The notes beneath the pieces were generated by a model, which was not told the origin of the DNA, made no database searches, and saw nothing but the letters and a program-made list of their open reading frames with translations. The position numbers and the translations under genes are program-made. Positions 34,641-45,529 of a stretch of 64,000 nucleotides of DNA are shown piece by piece. Within the stretch, counting starts at the first letter, position 1. Each line of letters begins with the position of its first letter. Source of the DNA: Streptomyces cinnamoneus (GTDB lineage: Bacteria > Actinomycetota > Actinomycetes > Streptomycetales > Streptomycetaceae); assembly GCF_014650495.1 (NCBI RefSeq), contig NZ_BMVB01000021.1:54937-118936 (forward strand), in the 5' to 3' direction.

Positions 34641-35939
34641 ATGGCACGGATCCAACCGACACCGGGCACCGACGCGGCCGACGGGCGCGGCGCGGCCAAG
34701 GGCCGCCGCAAGGCCGTCCGCTACGCGGTACCGGTCGCGGTGGCCGGCGTTGCGGCCGCGACGATCGGCATCGGCTCGGCGCTCGCGAGCACCGGCGACC
34801 CGGATCTGCCCAAGATCAGCGCGCAGGACCTCATAGCCAAAATGGCTGCGTCGGACACCCAGCAGATGTCCGGATCCGTCAAGATCACCACGGATCTGGG
34901 GCTGCCGTCGTTGCCGTCGGGCCTCGGTCTGGAGAGCGGTGGCGGCCACGGCGGCAAGAAGGGCGGTACGGCGGCCTCCCCCGAGAGCAAGCTGACCGAA
35001 CTCGCCTCCGGTACGCACACGCTGCGCGTGGCCGTGGACGGCCCCGACAAGCAGCGCGTCTCGCTCGTCGAGCGCGCCGCCGAGTACAGCGTCATCCGCA
35101 ACGGCGACGACGTCTGGGCCTACGACAGCGCCGGCAACACCGCGCTGCACTCCAAGGCGCCGCAGCGCGGTCCGGACGGCAAGCGCGAGGCCGCGGGGAC
35201 GCCCAAGGACCTGCGCGGCGCCTCGCCGCAGGAGCTGGCCAAGAAGGTCGTCGAGGCGGCCGGCGGTACGACGACCCTCACCGTCGACGGCACGGCCAAG
35301 GTGGCCGGCCGGGACGCCTACCAGCTGGTCCTCACGCCCAAGCAGGGCGAGTCGACGGTCGGTGCGGTGCGCATCGCGGTCGACGCGAAGAACGGCGTGC
35401 CCCTGAAGTTCACGCTCGCGCCCAAGAGCGGCGGCAAGGCCGTCGTCGACGCGGCCTTCACCAAGGTCGACTTCGGCAAGCCGGGCGCGGACACCTTCTC
35501 CTTCACCCCGCCCAAGGGCGCCAAGGTGACGGAGGGCGGCGACAAGGACGGCAAGGCCGGCAAGGACGGCAAGCACGCCGGCCGCGGCGACCAGCAGAGC
35601 GGCTTGACCGGGGCGCTGGGCCTGCCGGGCGCCGGCGGTGACGGGGCGGCCAAGGTCACCGGCGAGGGCTGGGCCTCGATCGCCCAGTTCACCGCGGGCA
35701 AGGAGGCCGGTGGCATCGTCTCCGGCAAGGACCGCAGCGCGCTCAAGGACGCCGGGAAGAACGGCGACGCCGCCGGCAAGCTGCTGGACGGCCTCGGTTC
35801 CAAGGTCTCGGGCGACTTCGGTTCCGGCCGGGTCTTCAGCACCCGGGTCATCAACGCCCTGATGACGGACGACGGCAAGGTCTTCGTCGGCGCCGTCTCC
35901 AAGGACGCACTGGTCAAGGCGGCCAACGCGGCGAAGTAG
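34641..35939 (+). CDS. LolA-like / DUF2092-type membrane-anchored exported protein
   Basis: Protein of 432 residues with an N-terminal membrane anchor or signal (AVRYAVPVAVAGVAAATIGIG). The exported part starts with ISAQDLIAKMAASDTQQMSGSVKI and contains QRVSLVERAAEYSVIRNGDDVWAYDSAGN split by variable loops, a pattern of the LolA/LppX-like lipid-binding fold. Gly/Lys-rich linkers interrupt it twice (near residues 100 and 305). Gram-positive LolA-like proteins have no outer membrane to serve and are thought to carry or sense lipophilic molecules. GGAGG lies 8 bp before the ATG. An ABC exporter pair follows after 28 bp, so a shared substrate is plausible. Confidence 0.78.
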   Translation: MARIQPTPGTDAADGRGAAKGRRKAVRYAVPVAVAGVAAATIGIGSALASTGDPDLPKISAQDLIAKMAASDTQQMSGSVKITTDLGLPSLPSGLGLESGGGHGGKKGGTAASPESKLTELASGTHTLRVAVDGPDKQRVSLVERAAEYSVIRNGDDVWAYDSAGNTALHSKAPQRGPDGKREAAGTPKDLRGASPQELAKKVVEAAGGTTTLTVDGTAKVAGRDAYQLVLTPKQGESTVGAVRIAVDAKNGVPLKFTLAPKSGGKAVVDAAFTKVDFGKPGADTFSFTPPKGAKVTEGGDKDGKAGKDGKHAGRGDQQSGLTGALGLPGAGGDGAAKVTGEGWASIAQFTAGKEAGGIVSGKDRSALKDAGKNGDAAGKLLDGLGSKVSGDFGSGRVFSTRVINALMTDDGKVFVGAVSKDALVKAANAAK

Positions 35940-35967
35940 CCGCGCACACGGCAGTACGGGGGACGCG

Positions 35968-36930
35968 ATGGAGGAGCAGGCCGCCGCCGGGGGACCGGTG
36001 ATCGAGACACGTGCGCTCACCAAGCGCTACGGCGGCGGGCAGCTCGCGGTCGACGGCCTCGACCTCGTGGTGCCCCGGGGAAGCGTCTTCGGCTTCCTCG
36101 GGCCCAACGGCTCGGGGAAGACCACCACCATCCGGATGCTCATGGGCCTGATCGAGCCGACCTCGGGCACCGCCCGGGTGCTCGGCGAGGACATGCCGCG
36201 CGCCGGCCGCAGCGTGCTGCCCAGGGTGGGGGCCCTCATCGAGGGCCCCGCGCCCTACGGCTTCCTCTCCGGCCGCGACAACCTCGTGCGGTTCGACGCC
36301 GCCGACCCGACGGCCGACCCCCGCACCCGCGCGGCCCGGGTGGGCCACGCCCTGGAGCGGGTCGGGCTCACCTCCGCCGCGGGCAAGAAGGCCCGCGCGT
36401 ACTCCCTCGGCATGAAGCAGCGCCTCGGCCTGGCGGCCGTCCTGCTGCAGCCCCGTGAGCTGCTCGTCCTCGACGAGCCGACCAACGGCCTCGACCCCCA
36501 GGGCATGCGCGAGATCCGTTCCCTGGTGCGCGGGCTCGCCGCCGAGGGCACCACGGTCTTCCTCTCCTCCCACCTGCTCGACGAGATCGAGCAGGTCTGC
36601 ACGCACGCCGCCGTCATGGCGCACGGCCGGCTCCTGACCCAGGGGCCCGTCGACGAGCTGGCCTCCTCCGCCCGGGGCCGGCTCGCCGTCACCACCCCCG
36701 ACACCGCGGAAGCCGTCCGCGTCCTCAAGGAGCACGGAGTGAACGACCTGACGGTCAACGACGAGCGCGTCACCGGCGAGCTCCCCGCCGGTCCGGCCGT
36801 GGAGCTCGCCGACCTCAACGCCGCCCTCGTACACGCCCGGGTGCGGGTACGGGCCTTCGGCACCGAACGGGCCTCGCTGGAGGACGCCTTCGTCGCCCTC
36901 ACCGGGGAGGGCTTCGATGTCGCGGGCTGA
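35968..36930 (+). CDS. ABC transporter ATP-binding protein
   Basis: Protein of 320 residues with all ABC motifs: Walker A (GPNGSGKTTT), a signature variant (YSLGMKQR), Walker B (LLVLDEPTNGLD), and the switch His in FLSSHLLDEIEQ. The LDEPTNGLDPQGM form and C-terminal extension are typical of DrrA/CcmA-like exporters that pair with ABC-2-type permeases. It overlaps the permease gene by 14 bp. The LolA-like protein upstream may be its partner. The substrate is unknown. Confidence 0.92.
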   Translation: MEEQAAAGGPVIETRALTKRYGGGQLAVDGLDLVVPRGSVFGFLGPNGSGKTTTIRMLMGLIEPTSGTARVLGEDMPRAGRSVLPRVGALIEGPAPYGFLSGRDNLVRFDAADPTADPRTRAARVGHALERVGLTSAAGKKARAYSLGMKQRLGLAAVLLQPRELLVLDEPTNGLDPQGMREIRSLVRGLAAEGTTVFLSSHLLDEIEQVCTHAAVMAHGRLLTQGPVDELASSARGRLAVTTPDTAEAVRVLKEHGVNDLTVNDERVTGELPAGPAVELADLNAALVHARVRVRAFGTERASLEDAFVALTGEGFDVAG

Positions 36931-37807
36931 GCCGGCCGGCATGAGCGGCGCCGCCCCGGCGGCGGCCCGGCGGCTGTGGGGGCTCTCGCTCTTCCGCAGC
37001 GAGGTGACCACCGTCTTCCGGCGCTGGCGCACGCTCGCCCTGCTGGGCGTGCTGGCCGCCGTGCCGGTGCTGGTCGGCATCGCCGTGAAGATCGAGACGG
37101 GTGACGGCGGCTCCGTCGGGCACGGCGACGGCTCCGGCCCGGCCTTCATCAGTCAGGTCACCAACAACGGCCTCTTCCTGGTCTTCACCTCGCTCGCCTC
37201 GACCCTGCCGTTCTTCCTGCCGATGGCGATCGGGGTGATCGCGGGCGACTCCATAGCCGGCGAGGCCGGCGCCGGCACGCTGCGCTACCTCCTCGTCGCC
37301 CCCGCCGGACGGACGAGGCTGCTGCTCGCCAAGTTCACGGCGACCGTCGCCTTCTGCTGCGTCGCCACGCTCGTCGTCGCCGCCTCGGCCCTCGCGGTGG
37401 GGGCGCTGCTCTTCCCGCTCGGCGAGGTCACGCTGATCAGCGGCACGACCGTCTCGTTCACGGACGGCCTGCTGCGCACGCTGCTGATCGCCGGAGTGGT
37501 GGCGCTCTCGCTGACGGGCATCGTCGCGCTGGGCCTGTTCGTCTCCACCCTCACCAACAGCGGCATCGCGGCCATGGCCACCACGGTCGGGCTGCTGATC
37601 ACGGTCCAGATCCTCGACCAGTTCCCGCAGCTGAGCGCCATCCAGCCGTATCTCTTCCCGCACTACTGGCTGAGCTTCGCCGACCTGCTGCGCGACCCGG
37701 TCTACTGGGACCAGCTGCTGCGCAACCTCGGCCTGCAGGCGCTGTACGTGGCCGTCTTCGGGTCCGCGGCGTGGGCCCGTTTCACGACGAAGGACATCAC
37801 GGTGTGA
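36917..37807 (+). CDS. ABC-2-type transporter permease
   Basis: Membrane protein of 296 residues with six predicted helices and a cytosolic N-terminus (SLFRSEVTTVFRRWRT). The conserved stretch GDSIAGEAGAGTLRYLLVAPAGR after the second helix is typical of ABC-2 permeases. The ATG at 36917 overlaps the ATPase gene; an in-frame ATG at 36941 is an alternative. It works with the preceding ATPase. A strong hairpin follows the stop immediately. Confidence 0.9.
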   Translation: MSRAEPAGMSGAAPAAARRLWGLSLFRSEVTTVFRRWRTLALLGVLAAVPVLVGIAVKIETGDGGSVGHGDGSGPAFISQVTNNGLFLVFTSLASTLPFFLPMAIGVIAGDSIAGEAGAGTLRYLLVAPAGRTRLLLAKFTATVAFCCVATLVVAASALAVGALLFPLGEVTLISGTTVSFTDGLLRTLLIAGVVALSLTGIVALGLFVSTLTNSGIAAMATTVGLLITVQILDQFPQLSAIQPYLFPHYWLSFADLLRDPVYWDQLLRNLGLQALYVAVFGSAAWARFTTKDITV

Positions 37808-37844
37808 GCGGGCGCCGGGCGGGGAGTGCCCGCCCGGCGCCCGC
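37808..37844. terminator. Bidirectional terminator (16-bp perfect stem)
   Basis: Positions 37808-37823 pair exactly with 37829-37844 around a 5-nt loop. It fills the gap between the convergent permease and aminopeptidase genes and probably serves both. Confidence 0.88.
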
Positions 37845-37849
37845 CACCG

Positions 37850-39217
37850 TCAGAAGGTGAGCTTCCAGCCGTTGATCCGGCCGGTGTCCTGCGCCGCCAC
37901 GTCCTGGACGCGCAGCTTCCAGGTGCCGTCGGCGTGCTCGCCGGAGGCGTTGACGGTGTACGTCGCGACGACGTCCGCGGCCGAGTCGTTGCTGCTCGCG
38001 TCCTTCAGCCGGTACGTCTTCCCGCTCGGCCCGACGAGGTCGACGACCAGGTCACCGCGGTAGCTGTGCCGGATGTCGACGCCGACCTTGAGCGCCGAGG
38101 GCGCGTTGCCGGTGACGCCGCCGACGGTGACCGGCGACTCGACGGCCGCCCCCGCGTCGGGGATGTCGAGGGCCGACGTGGACTCGAAGACCTTGCCGCC
38201 GCCGGGCGGGGTCGTGGAGCCGCCGCTCAGCGTCCAGACGGCGTGGGCGATCGCGTCGCTGTTGTTGTCCAGCGCCGTGTCGTTGATGTTCGCCGTGGTG
38301 TCGCACGAGGAGTGGTAGCAGCGGTCGAACGGCTGTCCCGCCGTGCCGCCCCACTTGGCCGCCTGCGAGGCGGACTTGGTGTAGTCCGCGCCGCTGAAGA
38401 GGCCGCCGACACGGACGCCCGCGTTCTTGAAGGGCGCGTGGTCGGAGCGGCCGTCGCCCTCGGTCTCGATCTCGGTGGGGATGTTCTTGCCGGCGAAGTA
38501 GTCCTTGAAGACCCCTTCGAGCTGGGGGTCGTCGTCGTAGACGAAGTAGCCGGGGTTGGGCGACCCGATCATGTCGAAGTTCAGGTACGCGTCGATCTTC
38601 TGGCGTTCGGCGGCGGGCAGCTGGCGCACGTAGTTCTGCGAGCCGACCAGGCCCAGCTCCTCGGCGCCCCACCAGGCGAACCGCAGGTGCTTGTCGGGCT
38701 TGTAGCCCTGCTTGGCCACGGTGAGGGCGACCTCCAGGATGCCCGCGGAGCCGGAGCCGTTGTCGTTGATGCCGGCGCCGCGGGAGACCGAGTCGAGGTG
38801 CGACCCGGCGAAGACGACGTGGCCCGCGTCGCCGCCCGGCCAGTCGGCGATGAGGTTGTAGCCGGTCGCACCGTTCGAGGTGAACTGCTGGACGGTGGTG
38901 GTGAAGCCGGCCGCGTCGAGCTTGCCCTTCACGTAGTCGATCGACGCCTTGTAACCGCTGCGGCCGTGCGCACGGTTGCCGCCGTTGGCGTTGGCTATCG
39001 ACTGCAGCTGGGCCAGGTGCGCCTTGACGTTGGCGACGGATATGTCGGGTGCTGCGGCGGTGCGGGCGCTCCGGCCGGCGGCTGCGGCGGTGGGAGCCGC
39101 GTTCGCCGGTACCGAGGAGACGCCGAGCAGGGTGGCGGTCACGGCCGCGCCGGTGGTGAGCAGGGCGGCGGTGCGTCGCGATCTTCGGGGCAGGGTGGGT
39201 CCGTTGAGGTCACGCAT
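37850..39217 (-). CDS. Secreted M28 aminopeptidase with C-terminal P-domain
   Basis: Protein of 455 residues with a twin-basic signal peptide ending near SSVPANA. The M28 zinc-peptidase domain matches the Streptomyces griseus aminopeptidase type. The zinc ligands are visible in order: His/Asp in GSHLDSVSRGAGINDNGSG, the Glu pair in WWGAEELGLVGSQNYV, Asp in NFDMIGSPNPGYF, and His in RSDHAPFKNAGV. After a Gly/Pro linker (residues ~325-335), the last ~115 residues form a P/proprotein-convertase-type beta-sandwich domain ending in RINGWKLTF. It releases N-terminal amino acids from peptides outside the cell. Confidence 0.93.
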   Translation of the reverse strand: MRDLNGPTLPRRSRRTAALLTTGAAVTATLLGVSSVPANAAPTAAAAGRSARTAAAPDISVANVKAHLAQLQSIANANGGNRAHGRSGYKASIDYVKGKLDAAGFTTTVQQFTSNGATGYNLIADWPGGDAGHVVFAGSHLDSVSRGAGINDNGSGSAGILEVALTVAKQGYKPDKHLRFAWWGAEELGLVGSQNYVRQLPAAERQKIDAYLNFDMIGSPNPGYFVYDDDPQLEGVFKDYFAGKNIPTEIETEGDGRSDHAPFKNAGVRVGGLFSGADYTKSASQAAKWGGTAGQPFDRCYHSSCDTTANINDTALDNNSDAIAHAVWTLSGGSTTPPGGGKVFESTSALDIPDAGAAVESPVTVGGVTGNAPSALKVGVDIRHSYRGDLVVDLVGPSGKTYRLKDASSNDSAADVVATYTVNASGEHADGTWKLRVQDVAAQDTGRINGWKLTF

Positions 39218-39328
39218 GGGGGGCTCCCAACTCCATTTGACGTGGCCATGATGTTGAGGGCCCCCCGAAGTCCCGTCAAGGGCGGATTTCGGACACCGAA
39301 CACCGTTTTCCGGATATCGGGCGCGGGG

Positions 39329-40321
39329 TCAGCTGTGCTGAGCTGTGGCTTCTGTTGCCTGAGGGGCAATTGTGTTTTCTGTGTTACCAGTTGCGGCGCG
39401 CTCCTGAGCGGCCCTCAACTCCGCCCGTGCGTGACGGGCCGTGCGCAGGGCGTCCCAGGTCAGCATCGCCAGCGCCAGCCAGACGAGCGCGAAGCCGGCC
39501 CACCGCTCGGCCGGCATCGCCTCGTGGAAGACGGTCAGGCCGAGGGCGAACTGGAAGACGGGGGCCAGGTACTGCAGCATGCCGGTCACCGACAGCGGCA
39601 GCCGCACGGCCGCCGCACCGAAGGAGATCAGCGGCAGCGCCGTGATGGCACCCGTGCCCAGCAGGAGCAGGGAGTGGCCCACGCCCTCGGCGGCGAACGT
39701 CGACTTGCCCTGCGCGCCGAGGAAGAGCAACAGGCCGAGCGCGGGCAGGAACTGCACCGCCGTCTCGGCCGCCATCGACTCCAGCCCGTCCAGCCCGACC
39801 TTCTTCTTGACGAGGCTGTAGGTGCTGAAGGTGGCCGCGATCGCGAGCGCGATCCACGGGGGCTTGCCGTAGCCGATGGCCAGGACGACCACGGCGGCCA
39901 CGCCGACCGCCACCGCGGCCCACTGCGCGGGCCGCAGCCGCTCGCGCAGGACGAGGACGCCGAGACCGATGGTGACGAGGGGGTTGATGAAGTAGCCCAG
40001 GGACGTCTCGACGACGTGGCCGGAGTTCACGGCCCAGATGTAGATCCCCCAGTTCGCGGAGATGACCAGCGCTCCGAGGGCGACCATCCCGAGCCGCCGC
40101 GGCTGCCGCAGCAGCGGGGGTATCCACGCCCAGCGCCGGGTGATCGCCAGGACGACCACGACGGCGGCCAGCGACCACACCATGCGGTGCGCGAGGATCT
40201 CCAGCGCGCCCGCCGGTTCCAGCAGCGGCCAGTAGAGGGGGAACAGCCCCCAGATCCCATAGGCCAGGACGCCGCACAGCAGTCCCGTGCGGGTCTCGTT
40301 CCTCGACTTCTGCGGCTCCAC
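39329..40321 (-). CDS. rarD: EamA-family transporter, RarD type
   Basis: Membrane protein of 330 residues with ten predicted helices in two EamA repeats. The opening GLLCGVLAYGIWGLFPLYWPLL, the RMVWSLAAVV segment, NWGIYIWAVNSGHVVETSLGYFINPL and FQFALGLTVFHE are typical of RarD. The substrate of RarD proteins is not established; relatives export amino acids or metabolites. The last ~22 codons (ATGNTENTIAPQATEATAQHS) use A/T-ending codons unlike the rest of the gene, suggesting a recent 3' extension. Confidence 0.88.
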   Translation of the reverse strand: MEPQKSRNETRTGLLCGVLAYGIWGLFPLYWPLLEPAGALEILAHRMVWSLAAVVVVLAITRRWAWIPPLLRQPRRLGMVALGALVISANWGIYIWAVNSGHVVETSLGYFINPLVTIGLGVLVLRERLRPAQWAAVAVGVAAVVVLAIGYGKPPWIALAIAATFSTYSLVKKKVGLDGLESMAAETAVQFLPALGLLLFLGAQGKSTFAAEGVGHSLLLLGTGAITALPLISFGAAAVRLPLSVTGMLQYLAPVFQFALGLTVFHEAMPAERWAGFALVWLALAMLTWDALRTARHARAELRAAQERAATGNTENTIAPQATEATAQHS

Positions 40322-40412
40322 GCGTTTCCTCCCAGGGGGCGCCGATGCCCACGACGACCTTGCGAAGGTAACGCCGCACCCGGGGATGTGTCATACGCGT
40401 ATCGCATGACGG

Positions 40413-42428
40413 TCATGACAGGGTTCCGTGGGCCGCCGACGACCCGCCGGAGCGGTCGGCCGCCCGCAGCCGCTCGATGGCCGCCGAGACGTCGAACGGC
40501 AGCACCGTCACCGCGACGTTCGGCACCTGCTGGAGCGCCTTGGCCATCTGCTCTCCGGTGTCGCGGTGCAGCAGCCTGCCCAGCGGGAACGTGTACGTGC
40601 GCCGGGGGATCAGCAGCGTCAGGGCGGTCGTGCCATCGGCCGTGGCGCGGGCGGCCAGGGCCGCCACCGCGTGCCGCAGCCGGCGGTCGGGGCAGTCGAC
40701 GAGCTCCAGCGGCACGGTCGTGCCGGAGGAGGCGTCCCAGCGCTCGGCCAGGCGCCGCGCCCGGGGCTCGTCGGTCACCACGTGCACGGCCCGCACCTCG
40801 TCCGGCCGCAGCTCGTGCGCGTAGCGCAGCGCCTTGACCGTGGCCAGGTCGAGGTTGTCGACGAGCACGTGGACGACGTGGCGCCGCCAGTGCGGCCGGT
40901 CCGTGGTGTAGGCGGGCACGTTCTCCAGCGCGGCGGCCTCCTCGCGGTACTCGCGGTTGATGCGGATGAGCGCCCACACGCCGATCGGGAAGACCACCAC
41001 GACCAGCCAGGCGCCCTCGGTGAACTTGGTGACGGCGAAGACGGCGACCACCAGCGCCGAGACCACGGCCGCGACGAGGTTCACCGCGGTCCTCCAGTGG
41101 CTCTCGCGGCGCCGCCAGTAGTGCGCCGCCATTCCGGCGGCGGCCATGGTGAAGCCGGTGAACACGCCGATGGCGTACAGCGCGACGAGCTTGTCGACGT
41201 TGGCGCGCGTCACGAGCAGCAGCGCGAGCGAGACGACCGTGAGGCAGATGATGCCGTTGGAGAAGGCGAGCCGGTGGCCGCGGCGCATCAGCTGCCGGGG
41301 CAGGAAGCGGTCCTCCGCGACGAAGCTGGCCAGGAAGGGGAAGCCGGTGAAGGGCGTGTTGGCGCCCGTGTAGAGGATGAGCGCCGTGGCGAGCTGGACG
41401 TACACCAGGCCCGCCGTGCCCGGCCAGCCGTCGCCGAAGACCAGGTGGGCCTCCTGGGCGATGACGGTGGGGTTGCCGTCCTCGTAGGGGATGGCGTGCG
41501 TGTAGTGGGCGAGCGTGGAGACGCCGAGCACCATGACGCCCAGGACGCAGCTCATGACGGTCAGGGTGCGGCGGGCGTTGACGCCCTGCGGGCGGCGGAA
41601 CGCGGAGACGCTGTTGGAGATCGCCTCCAGGCCGGTCAGCGAGGAGCCGCCGTTGGCGAAGGCGCGCAGCACCATGAACAGCGAGACCCCGTACAGCCAT
41701 CCCGTCCCCGGCGAGCCCAGGGGGACCGCTCCGGGTGCGTGCACGTCCGCGTGCGGCAGTCCGCCGTCCAGGGCCCGGGCGAGGCCGACGGTCATCATCA
41801 GGGCGACCGCGAGCATGAAGAGGTACGCGGGGGCGGCGAAGGTCCGCCCGGCCTCCCGCACTCCGCGCAGGTTCCCGTACGCCAGCAGCAGCACCACACC
41901 GGCCGTGATGGGCAGCTTGAGGTGGTCGAGGCCGGTGTAGCCCTTGCCGGTGAGGTGGGCGAGGGAGATCAGCGCGTCGGTGCCGGCGGCGGTCTGCACG
42001 GCGACCGTGACGATGTAGTCGACGAGCAGGGCCACCGCGGCGATCTGCGCGACGCGCGGCCCGAAGTTCTCGCGGGCGACGACGTACGAGCCGCCGGCGC
42101 GCGTGTAGACGGAGACGACGTCGCGGTAGGAGAACGTCAGGAGCAGCAGGACGAACAGGATCGCCCCGGTCACCGGCATCAGCAGGGTGAACGCGGCCAC
42201 TCCGGCGACCGGTACGAGGATGCGCAGCATCTCCTCGCTGCCGTACGCGGTGGAGGAGATGCAGTCGGAGGCGAGGACGCCGAGCGCCATCGGGTTGGAG
42301 AGCTTCTCCCGGGCGAGCTGCTCGGTGACCAGCGGTGGGCCCAGGAGGAGCCGTTTGACGCGGTAGGCGAGCCGGTCGCGGACGACGGGCTCGGGGGCGG
42401 TGGCGGCATCGCGGGCGGGCATGACCAT
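40413..42428 (-). CDS. APC-superfamily amino acid/cation permease with cytosolic C-terminal domain
   Basis: Protein of 671 residues. About 12 helices occupy residues 45-480, starting with SNPMALGVLASDCISSTAYGSEEML, a conserved first-helix motif of this APC subgroup. A soluble domain of about 170 residues follows, with a USP-like beginning (HVVHVLVDNLDLATVKALRYAHEL). Bacterial members of this layout include potassium and amino acid importers regulated through the C-terminal domain. The substrate is unassigned. Start ATG 42428 or the in-frame ATG at 42422 are both possible. A hairpin at 42467-42496 separates it from korB. Confidence 0.87.
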   Translation of the reverse strand: MVMPARDAATAPEPVVRDRLAYRVKRLLLGPPLVTEQLAREKLSNPMALGVLASDCISSTAYGSEEMLRILVPVAGVAAFTLLMPVTGAILFVLLLLTFSYRDVVSVYTRAGGSYVVARENFGPRVAQIAAVALLVDYIVTVAVQTAAGTDALISLAHLTGKGYTGLDHLKLPITAGVVLLLAYGNLRGVREAGRTFAAPAYLFMLAVALMMTVGLARALDGGLPHADVHAPGAVPLGSPGTGWLYGVSLFMVLRAFANGGSSLTGLEAISNSVSAFRRPQGVNARRTLTVMSCVLGVMVLGVSTLAHYTHAIPYEDGNPTVIAQEAHLVFGDGWPGTAGLVYVQLATALILYTGANTPFTGFPFLASFVAEDRFLPRQLMRRGHRLAFSNGIICLTVVSLALLLVTRANVDKLVALYAIGVFTGFTMAAAGMAAHYWRRRESHWRTAVNLVAAVVSALVVAVFAVTKFTEGAWLVVVVFPIGVWALIRINREYREEAAALENVPAYTTDRPHWRRHVVHVLVDNLDLATVKALRYAHELRPDEVRAVHVVTDEPRARRLAERWDASSGTTVPLELVDCPDRRLRHAVAALAARATADGTTALTLLIPRRTYTFPLGRLLHRDTGEQMAKALQQVPNVAVTVLPFDVSAAIERLRAADRSGGSSAAHGTLS

Positions 42429-42466
42429 ATGAGACCGGGTGCCCGGCCGCGGGCCCGTCAGACGCC

Positions 42467-42496
42467 CCGGACGGGCCGCGGATGCAGCCCGTCCGG
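42467..42496 (-). terminator. Terminator after korAB
   Basis: CCGGACGGGC (42467-42476) and GCCCGTCCGG (42487-42496) form a 10-bp stem with a 10-nt loop, 21 bp past the korB stop and before the APC permease gene on the same strand. Confidence 0.7.
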
Positions 42497-42516
42497 CGCT
42501 GGTGCCGCCGGGGAGG

Positions 42517-43582
<1,066 letters not shown>

Positions 43583-43590
<8 letters not shown>

Positions 43591-45529
43591 GGATGGCCTC
43601 CTTCAGCACATCTGCGAGCTGCTCGGCCTTGAACGGCATTCCGCTCACCTGGGTGTGGGAGCGGATGTCGATCAGGTACTTCGCCCGCAGCAGGGTGGCG
43701 AGCTGGCCGAGGTTCATCTCCGGTACGACCACGGTGTCGTAACGCCGCAGGATCTCCCCGAGGTTGGCGGGGAAGGGGTTGAGGTGACGCAGGTGGGCCT
43801 GGGCGACGTGGTCGCCGCCGGTCCGGACGCGCCGCACGGCGGCCGTGATGGGCCCGTAGGTGGAGCCCCAGCCGAGCACCAGGGTGCGGGCCTCGCCCGA
43901 GGGGTCGTCGATGTCCAGGGCGGGGACGGCGACGCCGTCGACCTTGGCCTGGCGGGTGCGGACCATGAAGTCGTGGTTGGCCGGGTCGTAGGAGATGTTG
44001 CCCGTGCCGTCCTGCTTCTCGATGCCGCCGATGCGGTGCTCCAGGCCGGGGGTGCCGGGCACGGCCCACGGGCGGGCCAGCGTCTGCGGGTCGCGCTTGT
44101 ACGGCCAGAAGACCTCGGTGCCGTCGGCCAGCTCGTGGTTGGGGCCGGAGGCGAACTGCACGCGCAGGTCGGGCAGTTCGTCGGCCTCGGGGACCCGCCA
44201 GGGCTCGGAGCCGTTGGCGAGGTAGCCGTCGCTGAGCAGGAAGACCGGCGTGCGGTAGGTGAGCGCGATCCGGGCGGCGTCCAGGGCCGCGTCGAAGCAG
44301 TCGGCCGGGGTGCGCGGGGCGACGATCGGCACGGGGGCCTCGCCGTTGCGCCCGTACATCGCCTGCAACAGGTCGGCCTGCTCGGTCTTGGTGGGCAGGC
44401 CGGTGGAGGGGCCGCCGCGCTGGATGTCGACGATCAGCAGAGGCAGTTCGAGGGAGACCGCGAGGCCGATGGTCTCCGACTTCAGGGCGACGCCGGGCCC
44501 GGAGGTGGTCGTCACGGCCAGCGCGCCGCCGAAGGCCGCGCCGAGCGCGGCGCCGATCCCGGCGATCTCGTCCTCGGCCTGAAAGGTGCGCACGCCGAAG
44601 TTCTTGTGCTTCGACAGCTCGTGCAGGATGTCCGAGGCCGGGGTGATCGGGTACGAGCCGAGGTAGAGCGGCAGATCGGCCTGGTGGGAGGCGGCGACCA
44701 GGCCGTACGACAGCGCGAGGTTGCCGGAGATGTTGCGGTAGGTGCCGGGCGGGAAGGCGGCGGTGGCGGGGGCGACCTCGTAGGAGACCGCGAAGTCCTC
44801 CGTCGTCTCGCCGAAGTTCCAGCCGGCGCGGAACGCCGCGACGTTCGCCTCCGCGATCTGCGGCTTCTTCGCGAACTTCTTCCGCAGGAACGCCTCGGTG
44901 CCCTCCGTCGGCCGGTGGTACATCCACGACAGCAGGCCGAGCGCGAACATGTTCTTGCTGCGCTCCGCCTCCTTGCGGGAGAGGCCGAACTCCTTGAGCG
45001 CCTCGATCGTCAGCGTCGTCAGCGGCACCGGGTGGACGTTGTACGCGTCCAGGGAGCCGTCCTCCAGCGGGTTGCTGTCGTAACCGACCTTCGCCATGGG
45101 GCGCTTGGTGAACTCGTCGGTGTTGACGATGATCTCCGCGCCGTGCGGCACGTCGCCCAGGTTGGCCTTGAGGGCCGCCGGGTTCATGGCCACGAGCACG
45201 TTGGGCGCGTCGCCCGGCGTGAGGATGTCGTGGTCGGCGAAGTGCAGCTGGAAGGACGAGACGCCCGGGAGGGTGCCTGCCGGCGCGCGGATCTCGGCGG
45301 GGAAGTTGGGGAGAGTGGACAGGTCGTTGCCGAACGACGCCGTCTCGGAGGTAAAGCGGTCTCCCGTGAGTTGCATGCCGTCACCGGAGTCACCGGCGAA
45401 CCGGATGATCACCCGGTCGAGCCGGCGCACTTCCTTGACGCCGCCCGGGGTGTCGGCCCCGGGTGCGGTCTCACCGCGTGGATCCACGGAATCGGCCTGT
45501 TCGGCCGGGCTGCTGACCTTGCTGGTCAC
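43583..45529 (-). CDS. korA: 2-oxoacid:ferredoxin oxidoreductase, alpha subunit (gamma-alpha fusion)
   Basis: Subunit of 648 residues. The N-terminal ~210 residues are the gamma domain (IIRFAGDSGDGMQLTGDRF ... LPNFPAEIRAPAGTLPGVSSF split by a loop). The alpha domain follows, with YPITPASDILHELSKH, EDEIAGIGAALGAAFGGA and TTSGPGVALKSE, all typical of these enzymes. GGAGG lies about 12 bp before the ATG. With korB it forms a ferredoxin-reducing enzyme that can work alongside or instead of 2-oxoglutarate dehydrogenase. The second complex I cluster, which lacks the NADH module, begins about 4 kb away. Confidence 0.93.

Noticed and set aside
37826..40837. 1003-codon open frame on the plus strand
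   Set aside because: Runs antisense through the M28 peptidase and RarD genes, both of which have clear active-site or membrane motifs on the minus strand.
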